Source: Narthecium ossifragum
Lineage: Eukaryota > Streptophyta > Magnoliopsida > Dioscoreales > Nartheciaceae
Length of the DNA stretch: 64,000 nucleotides
Assembly: GCA_963920575.1 (NCBI GenBank)
Contig: OY986972.1
Location: 12,536,010 to 12,600,009, forward strand
Direction of reading: 5' to 3'
Numbering within the stretch: position 1 is the stretch's first letter; every line of letters starts with the position of its first letter. Positions 12,041-24,820 of this stretch are shown here, in pieces. Made by a program: the position numbers and the translations under genes. The notes under the pieces are model-generated. The model saw nothing but the letters and a program-made list of their open reading frames with translations. It had not been told where the DNA came from and did not search any database.

Positions 12041-13740
12041 TGGCGTTTGCCTTACCAGGATGGTAATGCAACTCGAAGTTATAGTCTTCCAGTAGCTCCA
12101 TCTAGCGTCGCTGCCTCAGGTTGAGGTCACGTTGGGTGAAAATGTGCCTCAAACTCCTGTGGTCCGAGAAGACAGAGAACTTCTTGCCATAGAGGTAATA
12201 CCGCCAGGTTTACAGGGCGAACACCATTGCTGCTTGCTCCAAGTCATGGGTCGGGTAGTTACTCTCATGGTTTTTCAGTTGACGAGAACCATAGGCAACT
12301 ACGTGTCCCTCCTGCATGAGGACACACCCCAAACCCTCACCGCTGGCGTCGCTGCAGACATTGTAACCCACACGTCGCTCGGGGACGATCAGCACCGGCA
12401 CACTGGTCAAGCTCGTCCTCAGCTCCACAAAGGATCGCTCACAACCATCATCCCACACGAACGGGATGACCTTCTGTGCCAGTCTAGTCATCGGTCCGGC
12501 AACTCTGGAGAAGTCCCGCATGAATTTCCTGTAGTAACCCGCCAGGCCTAGGAAACTGCGGACCTCAAACACTGTCCTCGGTCTCTGCCACTAAACCACT
12601 GCCTCGACCTTGGTTGGGTCAACTGACATCCCTACTGCCGACACCACGTGTCCAAGGAATCCCACCTGTGCCAGCCAGAACTCACACTTGGAAGGCTTGG
12701 CATATAGCCGATGATTCCAAGTAGATGCAACACTGTCGCCAAGTGTTGCCCGTGCTCCTCCTCTGACAGAGAGTAGATCAGAATGTCATCGATGAACACC
12801 AGCACGAACTGGTCTAGAAACAGCTGGAAGATCCTCTGCATCCGATCTATGAACGTTGCTGGTGTGTTCTCAACCCAACCGGCATCACCACGAACTCGTA
12901 CAGGCCGTACCGGGTCTGGAAAGCCGTCTTCAGGATGTCGCAATCCCAAACTCTCAACTAGTGGTAGCCTGTGCGGAGATCGATCATCGAGAAGACTGAA
13001 GATCCTCGCAACTGGTCGAACAGGTCGTCCATCCATGGCATCGGATATCTGTTCTTCACCGTCACCCTATTGAGCCACCTGTAGTCTATGCAAAGTCGAA
13101 GGTTACCATCCTTCTTCTTTGCGAACAACTCTGAGGCCTCTAGGGAGACATGCTGGGACGGATGAAACCTCTGTTGGTTAGCTCATCGAACTGGGTCCTC
13201 AACTCGCTCAGCTCTGCTGGTACCATTCTGAAAGCTAGGAGGGAGATCGGTGTGGTATATGGTACTAGGTCGATCTTCAAATCGACCTCTCTGGACGGTG
13301 GAAGCTCCGAGAACACCTCGGGAAAGACGTCTGCAAAGTCGCACATGATCTTGGGAAAACTGCTCTGCTGCACTCCCTCAGAACCCAACAGGGGCAGGGC
13401 AGCTAGCAAGGCTGAAAGCTCGCTGCCACACCTTCCCAGACCACAATCAAACGAATCGGCTGAGAACCGATTCTCCAACAACACAAATCGTGTCCCGTCG
13501 GGTGTCCAAGCGACCACACTCGATGACGGCTCGGTATGCTGCTAACCAGTCCATATCGAGTATCACATCCAAGCCCGTCATGTCTAGCACCCACAGGTCT
13601 AGACAGACTCGGAGGCCTCCAACCTCCAACGAACATGATCGGCAGACTTGATCTACCCTGACTTACCCGCCGATCGGGGAGTCCACGGACTGTGCCACCT
13701 CTAGCTAACCCGTATCTAATCCTAGCGATGCCACACACAT
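12041..13740 (-). pseudogene. pol: Decayed gypsy pol (protease-RT-RNase H), element 3
   Basis: Minus-strand fragments read, in order, as protease C-terminus (about 13447-13629, with the aspartic-protease motif DVILDMDWL), RT N-terminal part (13140-13517), RT palm with a FIDD catalytic box in place of YVDD (12632-13036), and RNase H (12210-12572, motif [13 protein letters not shown]). The frame shifts between these pieces. The gene stops abruptly at 12041 within RNase H against LTR C; integrase, chromodomain and 3' LTR are absent. It belongs to the same clade as elements 1 and 2 and is certainly non-functional. Confidence 0.85.
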
Positions 13741-13771
13741 GCTAGCAATATAGGAATGAGATGCTCATCTG

Positions 13772-15083
13772 CTAAGGAACTAGAAAGCTGAAAGATACCT
13801 TGGAAAACGGATGGCTCCCCCGCGGCCTGCTGGTACTGCTTGTACTATTGTGGTGGCTGGTACAGCTGCACGGTGTTTGGCTGCTCACGCTCTGGAAGGG
13901 CAAACACACACCCTCGCCGGCCGCCTCCACCCCTGGAGCGACTCGGTTCAACCCATAATCCGCGCCCACCACTGCTCCCCTGCCAAGCACTGGACCCTCT
14001 ACCTCTACTGCCATGTGGCACAGCATCTCGTGCTCCTCGCAGGTGACAGTCTCTACGGAAGTGTCCCAGCTGCCCGCACTGGAAGCACATGACTGACACA
14101 CCATCAGGCCGCTGACCCTGACCTCCCACTGACGAAGCCTGCCCAGACGGCCCAGCCGTGAGGAGAAACTGGCCCGCTCGACTCAGCCATTACAGCTGAA
14201 AGTGCTATGGGCGCGGCGACTGCTGCTGAAAGGGTCGAGGGCGCTGCTGCTGCCCTCTGCCGGCACCTCTCGTCCTGCAACTGCGCCTCAACTACTAAGG
14301 CGCAATTTAGAACTATCGCGTACGTCTGGAAGGGGTGGGAGCACGTTTGTCGTCTAATCTCTGGCCGGAGTCCCCACTCAAAATGCCGTGCCCTGGCTGT
14401 CGGATCTCCTGCCACTGCCCACACAAAATGAACAGATGTGTGAACTAAGTGGCATACTGTTGAACGAAGCAAGTACCCTGCAGAAGGGACTGGTACTCGT
14501 GGGACAGGGTGTCACATGTATTCTCTAGGAAGTATGTGTCCAAGAACAATGCCCTAAACTCCTCCAATAGCTGCCCCGCTCCGTCACCGGTGCGTTGGGC
14601 GGTGCACCATCAGTCAAGAGCGTCTCTGTCGAATTGAAACGCTGTGAGGGTGACCCGGTTCCGGTCATCCTCAACAAAGAGAGCATCCAAGATGCCCGTG
14701 ACTTCGCTGAGCCAGCCGTCCGCTGTAGTTGGATCCCCAGTCTCACCACGGAACCTAGGTGGGTTCAGTCACCGCCGCAGTGGCCCGCCCATCGAAAAGA
14801 GCGTCGACCCTCTCCTTGGTGAGAAAGACCTCCTCCTATGCGACCAAAACCGTCACTGGTGATGGCGCAGCCCGCCTAGCTCAGACCGGCCCTAACAGGA
14901 ACCTCCCCGCTCAGTCAGGTGGGTCGACCAGGTCGACCCCCACCCCGACCAACAAGCGAAGGCCGGCCTCGAGCTCCCAACATCTGCGCAATCACCGGTG
15001 ACAAACGAGCGTCCGCTCGTCAAAAACCGCAAAACAAGCAGCACAAACGGAAAGTGAAAGCACAACACATCACAAAGGAGCAT
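13772..15083 (-). pseudogene. gag: Decayed gypsy gag, element 3
   Basis: The CCHC zinc knuckle CFQCGQLGHFRRDC lies in the frame at 13845-14129, and a gag capsid-like segment (FEWGLRPEIRRQ, ALVVEAQLQDE) at 14104-14472. Further upstream pieces reach about 15083, close to the primer-binding site. Several frameshifts and stops separate them. Gag would form the particle shell and bind RNA. Confidence 0.75.
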
Positions 15084-15169
15084 CCATGAATGTTCTAGAT
15101 ATAGAACTATCCCATCCCAAGCTTCATCTCAACCGAAGCCTGATCCTATCCCCGGGATCTACAGCCTAT

Positions 15170-15181
15170 GGTCTGATACCA
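15170..15181 (-). promoter_or_regulatory. Primer-binding site (tRNA-iMet) of element 3
   Basis: On the minus strand the segment reads TGGTATCAGAC, one base short of the usual TGGTATCAGAGC match to initiator methionine tRNA. It lies three bases inside the LTR boundary at 15185 and fixes the element orientation as minus. Confidence 0.75.
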
Positions 15182-15184
15182 AGC

Positions 15185-16820
15185 TGTCAAGCCCCAACCA
15201 ACGAAAGCCCAACCGGGCGGGGGAAGCGAACCAAAACCTAACTAACTGTGAACATTTTGGCGAGGGTTCCCTCTAGTCTACTGGTTTCCCTAAGCATTCA
15301 TTTAACACCCTCAATTAACAAATGTAGAACTAACAGAAGCCTCAAACTAAAAGATTACAAATCCAAAGTGCAAGTCTTCAAAACCTCGAAGAGGGGAAAA
15401 TCGGGTACAAATATTTATACAAACCCCGTAAGAGGCTAACTATACAAGGTTCAGAAAATAGAGAAATCACCACTCCTCAAACTCTGTCAGGTGCCGCCGC
15501 ACTGTCAACCAACTGCCCGGTAGGGGCCACCGAAGAGGAGCTAACGCATGCACCTACAAAAAGCAGCCCGGGCAGAAATGAGCAACTAAGCTCAGCAGGG
15601 AAACTACACTACAAGTCATAGAAGGAAGAGGAAAACGCAACAGTGCCATCGTCTAGCAAGGTCTGGGTGTACACATGGGTCCCATAACCCCACCGGTGTC
15701 TCTAGGTATCCAACCATGGTCACCCTAACGAACAGGGCCCATCCCGGAAACACCTACCACGGCAAGAAGAAGACACTGCTGGGCGGGAAGACACACCGCC
15801 GAGTAGACACACCCTCTACTCAAAGAGACAAGAAAATCGGACACTGGCTACACCACAGAACCAGGCTCGAGGCCGACATGACCTCTAAAACATCGATCAA
15901 CACGTGTTAAAGTTATCTAGGCCTATCATCGAAATCGATCGAACACAATCATTCAAACATGGACCAAGCTACCCAGCTCCGGTACTAAGGCTAAATCCGA
16001 GCTTCCAAGCCTCGGGACAGTGATACCACAGATCGCCCACACCCTAACCATACATAGCTAATGCACAACCAGATGTATGCTATGAACACACGCAGGAAAG
16101 CAGATAAGCATGCAACATATGTTACGATAAGTAAACATGGTCTGGGCTCGGTACTCTGCTGGCCCGAGGTGGTGGACAGATAAAACAGGGCAAGGGACTA
16201 TTGTAGTGGTAACCCCACCAACTACAGCCAGTACACAAAGAAACAACATGCTACAAAAAGCAACCCCGGCAAACAAGACTAGCATTACAACATGCTATCT
16301 ACACATCCCGAAAGTCGTCACTCTCCTGGTTCACCACTACCCCTCATTATGGGGCTAACATGCTCAAGGATATGTATCAGGTATAAAGCGGTAAAGAAAA
16401 CCGCACATACAAAGCCCCGCGGGCGAAATCCGATGAAAACGCCTCCCTGCGACCAAAAGGATCGATCCTTTCCAAGAAAGGATGGATCTTCTTCGCAAAC
16501 AAGGAGTCCCATCCCTGTCAAGCCGAAAAGCATTGATCTTCCGTCTAGAAGATCGATCACTTTCGTGACCAAGGACCTCGTCCATGCCGCCAAGCAAAAG
16601 ATCAATCTTCTTCCACCAGAAGATCGATCATGCACGGGCCAGGCATGACACCCCAAGAATGATCGATCCTTCCTAAAAAAGGATTGATCCCGTCGGGTTC
16701 TCCAGTGACCGGCAGGTGAGAAATACCGTCAGAAATTTCTAGCATACCCCACAAAATCTTGGGATCTGGTAGTATGAAGGACCACGAGTCCAAAACTAGT
16801 ACTAATACTAAAAACCATCG
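15185..16820 (-). mobile_element. 5' LTR of element 3, PBS-proximal part (split by element 2)
   Basis: The LTR begins (plus coordinates) TGTCAAGCCCCAACC next to the PBS and is interrupted at 16820 by element 2. It resumes at 24821 and ends CCTCACA at 25417. Joined, it is about 2.23 kb, close to the 2.34 kb of element 2's LTRs. It carries a GATCGATC array (16458-16690) close to the break. Confidence 0.82.
16458..16690 (-). repeat. GATCGATC palindrome array in the element 3 LTR
   Basis: About six palindromic units with arms such as AGGATCGATCCTT and AGAAGATCGATC are spaced 30-60 bp apart. Similar units reappear at 25058-25145 in the other half of the same LTR. The arm type (AAG/CTT) is the one seen in LTR B. 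Confidence 0.8.
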
Positions 16821-19169
16821 TGTCGCGCCCCGACCTGCGACAGCCCAACCGGGCCGGGCGACGCGAACCGGAACCTAGCGAAACGCGGAAAAAGTTGGCG
16901 AGGGTTCCCTCTAACCTATTGGTCTCCCTAACAATTTATCACAAAACACCCTCAATTAAAAGACAATAATTTAATTAAACCTCGAACCACAGATTTACAA
17001 CCCAAAAAGATTTAATATACATATCCTCGGAGAGGGGAAGATTCAAATACAACATTACTCCCGTAGGAGACTATCTAACATACGGTAAAAGCAGTAAATG
17101 ATCACCACCTCTCAGACTCCGCCTGACGCCGCCGCACCGCCGACCAACTGCCCGGTAGGGGCCACCAAATAGGAGCTAACGCCTGCACCTGCAAAACGCA
17201 GCCTGGGTAGGAGTGAGCATAAAGCTCAGTAGGGTTCAACACTACGTCACACAGAAGGAAGAGGGAAACGCACCTGTGTCGCCCTCAAGCAAGACTCGAG
17301 TGTGTTGTAGGGGTCCCATAACCCTTCACCGGTGTCTCTAGGCATATCCAATCATGGTCACCCCAACGGACTGGGCCCATCCTGGATACACCTAGTGTCA
17401 CAGGGTTCCAGCTGTGGTCACCCAAAACAGACGACGCCCACACTGGTCGCTACTGCTGGCAGGAACAGACATTGCCTGGGTCAAACTAACCCCCTCAGCC
17501 CTCCAAAGAATAAGACCCGACACCGGTTGCACCCTCAACACCTGGCTCGAGGCCGACACGACCTCTAATCATCATCAAGCAATAGTTGTACCAGTCCTCT
17601 AGGCCTATCATCGAATCGACTGGACACCACAATTCGAACCGGGTCCAAACTACTCAACCCTGGTCGTAGGGCTAAGTCCGAGCTTCCAGCCTCGGGACGG
17701 CGACCCACAGATCACCTATGCCCAAACCATGCAACTAATGCACAACAAAGAATGCATGCTATGAACATACACATACAAGAGGTAGGCATGCAACAGTATG
17801 TTAAGGATAGCAAACAAGTCTAACAGGATCGCTGCAGCGGTAGTACTAACCGCTGCCAGCCGGTCCGCAGCGGGTCCCGGCATTACGATGGTACCCCGAC
17901 CGTCAACTGCGGACTCCTGCAACGGGAAGAAACCCCGAAAACGCTGATGAACAGTGAAATATAATATTATATGTTTCGAACATACAATATTATTAAAAAC
18001 ACCAAAAGTTCTCTACTTGAGGCTAATTGACCCGTTGATCCGACGTTCCAACGATGTCGGATTCGAGATCTAACTTAGCCACCCATAGATCTACATGCCG
18101 GGATCAACATATCAAAAATCCATAAACATCCAACGGTTAGATTAACGGGAAAACACTAATCAAAACCGCTAATCAAACTAACTTACCACCTCTTTGCTGC
18201 AACGCAGCCCGCTAGTGCGAAAATCATAACAACTCGTAGGAAAATCGGAAAAATATGAACTCAGTTGGGTTTGAGAGTTGATTCAAGGATCTACAACTCT
18301 TAAGTTCATCACAACCCAAGATCATGCACGTACTGGCCGGAATACGCTCCGCAAGCCGACTGTTCTTCAAGAACAGCAGAAACCGAAAAATCTGAGATTA
18401 ATCATGCATAAATCCTACTAAAATCTCAACCAAAGTTCATGAAACTTATAACAGAAATTATACTAAGCAAGATGCATCCAACAACACAAAGATCAGCAAG
18501 ATCAAACGGCTAGATTAAGAGAAACCCATTAAACTAACTCAGGTAGGTAGAAACCTACCGAACTGCGCTAATCCTCGGCTGATTCCCCGCAAGCCAGTCA
18601 CCAACAAGCTTCCAAACCATTTCAGGGATCTTCTTCTCATTGTCACGGATCCAACGAGCTTTAAAACACATAAAACGGTGGCCGGAGGAGGGAGAATGGA
18701 GGAGAAGAAGCTCACTGCCGGGAAGAACAGAGGAAAAATAGAATCACGGGAAGAAGAAAGAAGAAGGAAGTAGAAAGAAGAAGAAGGGGAAGGGAGAAGA
18801 GGAAGGAAAAGGGAAGGGAAAGCCGGGGAAGGAGGGAAGGGAAAGTCCTCCCCTTCTGAAAGGAGAGAGCGACGGCCAATGACGGCCGTCCTCGCGAAGG
18901 AAAACCCACCGATTTGCTACACGAGTCCGATCGATCGCTCCTTGGAGCGATCGGTCGCTCACGGGCCGCCAGCTGCCCAAAGACAGGCTTCTGCGCGCCC
19001 TAGCTGGTATCTTCCGATCCCGGGTCCACCTAATCATTCTAATCAAGTACTAACACAAACAAGATCAGTGTGTCCACACGCGGGTGTAAACAAACCAACA
19101 AGGCGCAATTTACCCAATTGCCCTTGCGGTCTACAACGAGCCACAGGGGGAGAGAGACAGGTCCTCACA
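16821..19169 (-). repeat. 3' LTR of element 2
   Basis: The LTR reads TGTCGCGCCCCGACC at one end and GTCCTCACA at the other, 2349 bp. It is closely similar along its length to 22477-24815. A pair of GATCGATCGCTCC/GGAGCGATCGGTCG palindromes lies at about 18928-18962. A GA-rich tract (18690-18860) is the complement of the CT-rich leader found in all LTRs of this clade. Confidence 0.92.
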
Positions 19170-19186
19170 TCCTAATACCCTTAAAG

Positions 19187-19207
19187 GAAATCTCATCCCG
19201 AGATTTG
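19187..19207 (-). promoter_or_regulatory. Conserved pre-PPT palindrome of element 2
   Basis: An imperfect palindrome (aaatctcatcccgagattt) lies 18 bp inside the 3' LTR. The equivalent in element 1, at 30562-30580, is a cleaner GAATTTCG...CGAAATTC palindrome. Its position next to the polypurine tract is shared, but the role is not known to me. Confidence 0.4.
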
Positions 19208-19252
19208 ATAAAGGTAGGGCTCGGAAACAACAAAACAGTTACACTAGAAGAC

Positions 19253-21372
19253 AGGACAAAAGGTACCTCGAGAAGATAACAGCTGGGGAAACTCCTACCG
19301 CATGCGCGCCTTGCGCTCTCAGGTCATCTCTTCGGTGCCTCTGTGCCTCCACAGTACCTTGACCAAGGGAATCGTCTTGCCCCGCAAGACCTGATCCCTC
19401 CGGTCAAGTACCCGAACTGGCTGCTCGATGAAGCTTGTGTCTGCCTCAAGCTCAATGTCATCCACCCTAATGGCATGAGACGGGTCTGGGTGATACTTCC
19501 TCAGCATCGACACATCAAAAGTCGGGTGCACAGCTAACATGTGATGAGGAAGATCCAGGTGGTAAGCTATCTCACCGACCCTCTCTAGGATCTCAAATGG
19601 TCCGACAAACCTCGACGCCAACTTGCCACCTCTGCCAAACCTGACAGACCCTCTGTACGGCAATGCTCGCAAAAACACCCTGTCGCCGACTGCAAACTCT
19701 AACGGTTGTCGCCTCTGATTTGCATAACTCTTCTGCCGGTTCTGAGCCGTCAGAAGTCTCTGCCTGATCTGCACTAACCTCTCTGACGACCGCCTGACGA
19801 TGTCTGGATCGGTGAGTGAAGCCTCTCCAACCTCTGTCCAACACATTGGGGAACGACACGGCCTACCGTACAACGCCTCGAAAGGTGCTACTCCAAGACT
19901 GGACTGGTAGCTGTTGTTGTAGGCGAACTCCACCAAGGGAACGTGCTCCTCCTAGCTGCCTCCGGCCTCGAGGACACATGCTCTCAGCATGTCCTCCAAG
20001 ATCTGGATCGTCTGCTCTGACTGCCCGTCTGTCTGCGGATGGAACGCCGTACTGAAAGTCAGAAGTGTGCTTACTGCCTCCTGAAAGCCTCGCCAGAACC
20101 TGCTGGTGAACTTGGGGTCACGGTCTGACACGATAGAACCTAGAACTCCGTGTAGTCTGACCACCTCTCTCACGTACAAACCGCCCAACATGTCTGACGA
20201 TACTGTCCAGTCCCCGTCTGCGCCCTCCGTGCCCGCCGATGTGCGCAAGTCCTCGAACTATGCGTCACTGCGCTGTGCCTCTAACACTCTGGCTACAACC
20301 GCTGGCATACTCTGCACTGTATAGAGAAAGTTGTTGGATCCCTGATCCTCAAACTCGAGCCCCAACTGGCCCGCTGTCTCTAGAGCCTGCCACTGCTGCT
20401 CTGGTGTCTCTCACCTGTCTGCTCAGCGCGTCTGCTACGACGTTTGCCTTACTAGGATGGTAATGCAACGTAAATTCGTAGTCCTCCAGTAGCTCCATCT
20501 AGCGTTGCTGTAGATACTGTAACCAACACCTCGCTCTAGGATGATCAGCACCGGCGCACTGGTCAACCTCGTCCTCAGCTCCATGAAGGCTCGCTCACAA
20601 GTATCATCCCACACAAACGGGACGGCCTTCTGTGTCAGTCTGGTCAACGGTCCGGAAACTCTGAAGAAGTCCCGCACAAACCGTCTGTAGTAGCCCACCA
20701 GGCTTAGGAAACTGCGGACCTCGAACACTGTCCTCGGTCTCTGCCACTGCACCACTGCCTCCACCTTGGCCGGGTCAACTGAGGTCCCTACTGCCGACAC
20801 CACGTGTCCAAGGAATCCCACATGTGCAAGCCAAAACTCACACTTGGAAGCCTTGGCATAAAGCCGATGCTCCCGAAGTAGCTGCAACACTGTCGCCAAG
20901 TGTCGCTCGTGCTCCGCCTCTGACCGGGAGTAGATATGGATGTCGTCGACGAACACCACCACGAACTCATCTAGAAAAGGGCGGAAGATCCACTGCATGA
21001 GATCCATGAACGCTGCTAGTGCGTTCGTCAGCCCAAACGGCATCACCACGAACTCGTGCAAGCCGTACTGAGTCCGGAATGCCGTATTCGGGATGTCGCA
21101 ATCCCAAACCCTCAACTGGTGGTAGCCGGTGCGGAGGTCGATCTTCGAGAACACTGAAAATCCTCACAATTGGTCAAACAGGTCGTCGATCCGTGGGATC
21201 GGATACCTGTTCTTCACCGTCACCCTGTTTAGCCGCCTGTAGTCTATGCAAAGTCGAAGGGTACCATCCTTCTTCTTTGCGAACAACACTGGCGCCCCCC
21301 AGGGAGACATGTTGGGACGGACGAAGCCTCTGCTGGTAAGCTCGTCTAGCTGGATCCTCAACTCACTCTGCT
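19253..21372 (-). pseudogene. pol: Decayed gypsy pol of element 2 with internal deletions
   Basis: Reading on the minus strand: RT start (21164-21370, [15 protein letters not shown]), RT palm with FVDD (20435-21154), the start of RNase H, then a jump. The RNase H DASGEGLG block and the integrase HHCC finger are gone. Integrase core resumes at 19952-20248 ([18 protein letters not shown]), followed by the GPFEI motif and the chromodomain-like tail (19319-19936, ending KVLWRHRGTEEMT). Protease is deleted at about 21370, where RT sequence joins gag-end sequence. Confidence 0.85.
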
Positions 21373-22390
21373 ATGCATGTGCCTGTTGGTTCTACTGGTA
21401 CTGCTGAACGATGTCCGGCTGCTCACGCTCCGGAAGAGCAAACACACGCCCCCGCTGGCCGCCTCCACCTCTGGAGCGGCTCGGTCCCGCCCCCGATCCG
21501 CGCCTGCCACTGCTCCCCTGCCAACCACTGGACCTTCCGCCTCGACTCCCCTGCGGCACAGCGCCCCCGCGCTCCTCGCAAGTGGCAGTCCCTACGATAG
21601 TGTCCCAGCTGCCCGCACGAGAAGCATGTAACTGACGCGCTATCAGGCTGCTGACCCTGGCCTCCCCCTGACGGAGCCTGCCCCGACGGCCCGGCCGTCA
21701 GGAGAAACTAGCCTGCCGGACTCGGCAACTGCGGCTGGAACTGTTGCGGGCGCTGCGACCGCTGCTGGAAACGTCGCTGACGCCGCTGCTGGTGCCCTCT
21801 GTCGAATCTCCATATGAATTTCGGTCTCTGCGGTGTGTTGGTAGAGAATGCCGGTGGAACTGCCCGGCACCTCTCGTCTCGCAACTGCGCCTCTACTGCC
21901 AAGGCGCAGTCCAGAACTGCTGAGTACACCTAGAAGCGGTAAGAACTGGTCCGTCGCCTGATCTCTGATCGAAGCCTCCACTCGAATTGAGGTGCCCTGG
22001 CCACTGGATCTGCTGCCTCACCACTGAACCTAGACGGGTCCAGCTGCAGAAGGTCCAACAAGACCGCCGCAGTTGTCCGCCCGTCGACAGGAGGGAGAAC
22101 CCTCTCCTCGGCGAGATGGGTCTCCTCCCATGCGACCGAAATCGTCGCTGGTGATGGCTCAGCCCGTCAAGCTCTGACCTCCCTGACAGGTGCTACCTTG
22201 TCTGGTCGGGCGGGTCGACCAAGTCGTGCCCCACCCCGACCAACAACCAAATATCGACCTCGAGCTCCCGACATCTGCGCAATCACCAACGACAAACGAG
22301 CGTCCACTCGTCCGAAACCCAAGACAAAGCAGCACAACATAAAGCGGAAAAGCATAACACATCAAAAGGAGCATGCATGGATGTTCTAGA
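21373..22390 (-). pseudogene. gag: Decayed gypsy gag of element 2
   Basis: Pieces related to the gag of elements 1 and 3 are recognisable on the minus strand (ALAVEAQLRDERC at about 21860-21910, and the QPDSASVTCFSCGQL-type knuckle region near 21600-21640). The capsid core is largely deleted and frames are broken. Confidence 0.65.
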
Positions 22391-22461
22391 CATAGAACTA
22401 ACCCATTCCACGCTCAATCTCAACTGAATCCTGATCCTAAATCCTGGGATCTACAACCTAT

Positions 22462-22473
22462 GCTCTGATACCA
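22462..22473 (-). promoter_or_regulatory. Primer-binding site (tRNA-iMet) of element 2
   Basis: The minus strand reads TGGTATCAGAGC, a perfect initiator-methionine tRNA match, three bases from the LTR start at 22477. Confidence 0.88.
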
Positions 22474-22476
22474 AGC

Positions 22477-24815
22477 TATCGCGCCCCGACCCGCAAAAGC
22501 CCAACCGGGCCGGCGACGTGAACCGGAACCTAATGAAACGCGGAAAAAGCTGACGAGGGTTCCCTCTAACCTATTGGTCTCCCTAACAGTTTATCACAAA
22601 ACACCCTCAATTAAAAGACAATAATTTAATTAAATCTCGAACCACAGATTTACAACCCAAAAAGATTTAATATACATATCCTCGGAGAGGGGAAGATTCA
22701 AATACAACATTACTCCCGTAGGAGACTATCTAACATACGGTAAAAGCAGTAAATGATCACCACCTCTCAGACTCCACCTCGCGCCTTCGCACCGCCGACC
22801 AACTGCCCGGTAGGGGCCACCAAATAGGAGCTAACGCCTGCACCTGCAAAACGCAGCACGAGTAGGAGTGAGCATAAAGCTCAGTAGGATTCCACACTAC
22901 GTCACACAGAAAGAAGAGGAAAACGCAACAGTGTCGCCCTCAAGCAAGACTCGAGTGTGCTGCAAGGGTCCCATAACCCTTCACCGGTGTCTCTAGGCAT
23001 ATCCAACCATGGTCACCCCAATGGACTGGGTCCATCCTGGATACACCTAGTGTCGCAGGGTTCCAGCTGTAGTCACCCAAAACGGACTGGGCCCACACAG
23101 GTCGCCACTGCTGGCAGGAACAGACACTGCCTGGGCCAAACTAACCCCCTCAGCCCCCCAAAGAACAAGACCCGACACCGGTTGCACCCTCAACACCTGG
23201 CTCGAGGCCGACACGACCTCTAATCATCATCAAGCAACAGGTGTACCAGTCCTCTAGGCCTATCATCGAATCGACTAGACACCACAATTCGAACCGGGTC
23301 CAAACTACCCAACCCCAGCCCTAGGGCTAAGTCCGAGCTTCCAGCCTCGGGACGGCGACCCACAGATCACCCATGCCCTAACCATGCAACTAAAGGACAA
23401 CAAAGAATGCATGCTATGAACATACACATACAAGAGGTAGGCATGCAACAGTAAGTTAAGGATAGCAAACAAGTCTAACAGGATCGCTGCAGCGGTGGTA
23501 CTAACCGCTGCCAGCCGGTCCGCAGCTGGTCCCGGCATTACGACGGTACCCCGACCGTCAACCGCGGACTCCTGCAACGGGAAGAAACCCCGAAAACGCT
23601 GATGAACAGTGAAATATAATATTATATGTTTCGAACATACAATATTATTAAAAACACCAAAAGTTCTCTACTAGAGGCTAATTGACCCGTCGATCCGACA
23701 TGCCAACGACGTCGGATTCGAGATCCAACTTAGCCACCCGTAGATCTATATGCCGGGATCAACATATCCACAATCCATAAACATCCAACGGTTAGATTAA
23801 CGGGAAAACAATAATCAAAACCGCTAATCAAACTAACCTACCACCTCTTTGCTGCAACGCAGCCCGCCAGTACGAAAATCATAACTCGTAGGAAAATCGA
23901 AAAAATATGAACTCAGTTGGGTTTGAGAGTAGATTCAAATATCTACAACTCTTAAGTTCATCACAACCCAAGCTCATGCACGTACTGGCTGAAAAACGCG
24001 CCGCAAGCCGACTGTTCTTCAAGAACAGCAGAAACCGGAAAATCCGAGATTAATCATGCATAAATCCTACTAAAATCTCAACCAAAGTTCATGAAACTTA
24101 TAACAAAAATTATTCTAAGCAAGATGCATCCAACAACACAAAGATCAGCAAGATCAAACGGCTAGATTAAGAGAAACCCATTAAACTAACTCAGGTAGGT
24201 AGAAACCTACCGTACTGCGCTAATCCTCGGCTGATTCCCCACAAGTCAGTCGCCAACAAGGTTTCAAACCTCTTTAGGGATCTTCCTCTCGTCACCACAG
24301 ATCCAACGAGCTTTAAAACGCACAAAACGGTGGCCGGAGGAGAAGAAGCTCGCTGCCGGGAAGAACAGAGGAAAAACAGAACCGCGGGAAGAAGAAAGAA
24401 GAAGGAAGAAGAAAGGGAAGGAGAAGAGGAAGGAAAAGGGAAGGGGAAAGCCGGGGAAGGAGGGGAAAAGGGGAAGGAGGGGAGGGAAAGTCCTCCCCTT
24501 CTGACAGGAGAGAGCGAAGGCCAACGGCGGCCGTCCTCGCGAAGGAAAACCCACCGACTTGCTACACGAGTCCGATCGATCACTTCTTGGAGCGATCTGT
24601 CGCTCACGGGCCGCCAGCTGACCAAAGACAGGCTTCTGCGCGCCCGAGCTGGGATCTTCCGATCCCAGGTCCACCTAACCATTCTATTCAAGCACTAACA
24701 CAAACAAGGTCAGTGTGTCCACACACGGGTGTGAAACAAACCAACAATGTGCAATTTATCAAATTGCCCTTGTAGTCTACAATGAGCCACAGGGGTAGAG
24801 GGACAGGTCCTCACA
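22477..24815 (-). repeat. 5' LTR of element 2
   Basis: This 2339-bp LTR starts TATCGCGCCCCGACC (the TG has mutated to TA) and ends GTCCTCACA. It matches the 3' LTR in order and content, including the GA-rich tract (24340-24500) and the GATCGATC pair near 24574-24600. Confidence 0.9.
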
Positions 24816-24820
24816 CATCT

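Larger units (their letters stand above)
16821..24815 (-). mobile_element. Element 2: complete but internally deleted Tekay/Del-like gypsy element
   Basis: Two LTRs (16821-19169 and 22477-24815) flank 3.3 kb of internal sequence with a PBS at 22462-22473 and minus-strand gag-pol remnants. The 5-bp TSD is CATCG (16816-16820) and CATCT (24816-24820), one mismatch. The interior is about 2 kb shorter than that of element 1: protease, the second half of RNase H with the integrase zinc finger, and much of gag are missing. It inserted into the 5' LTR of element 3. It may have moved as a deletion derivative using proteins in trans, or lost these parts after insertion. Confidence 0.92.
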
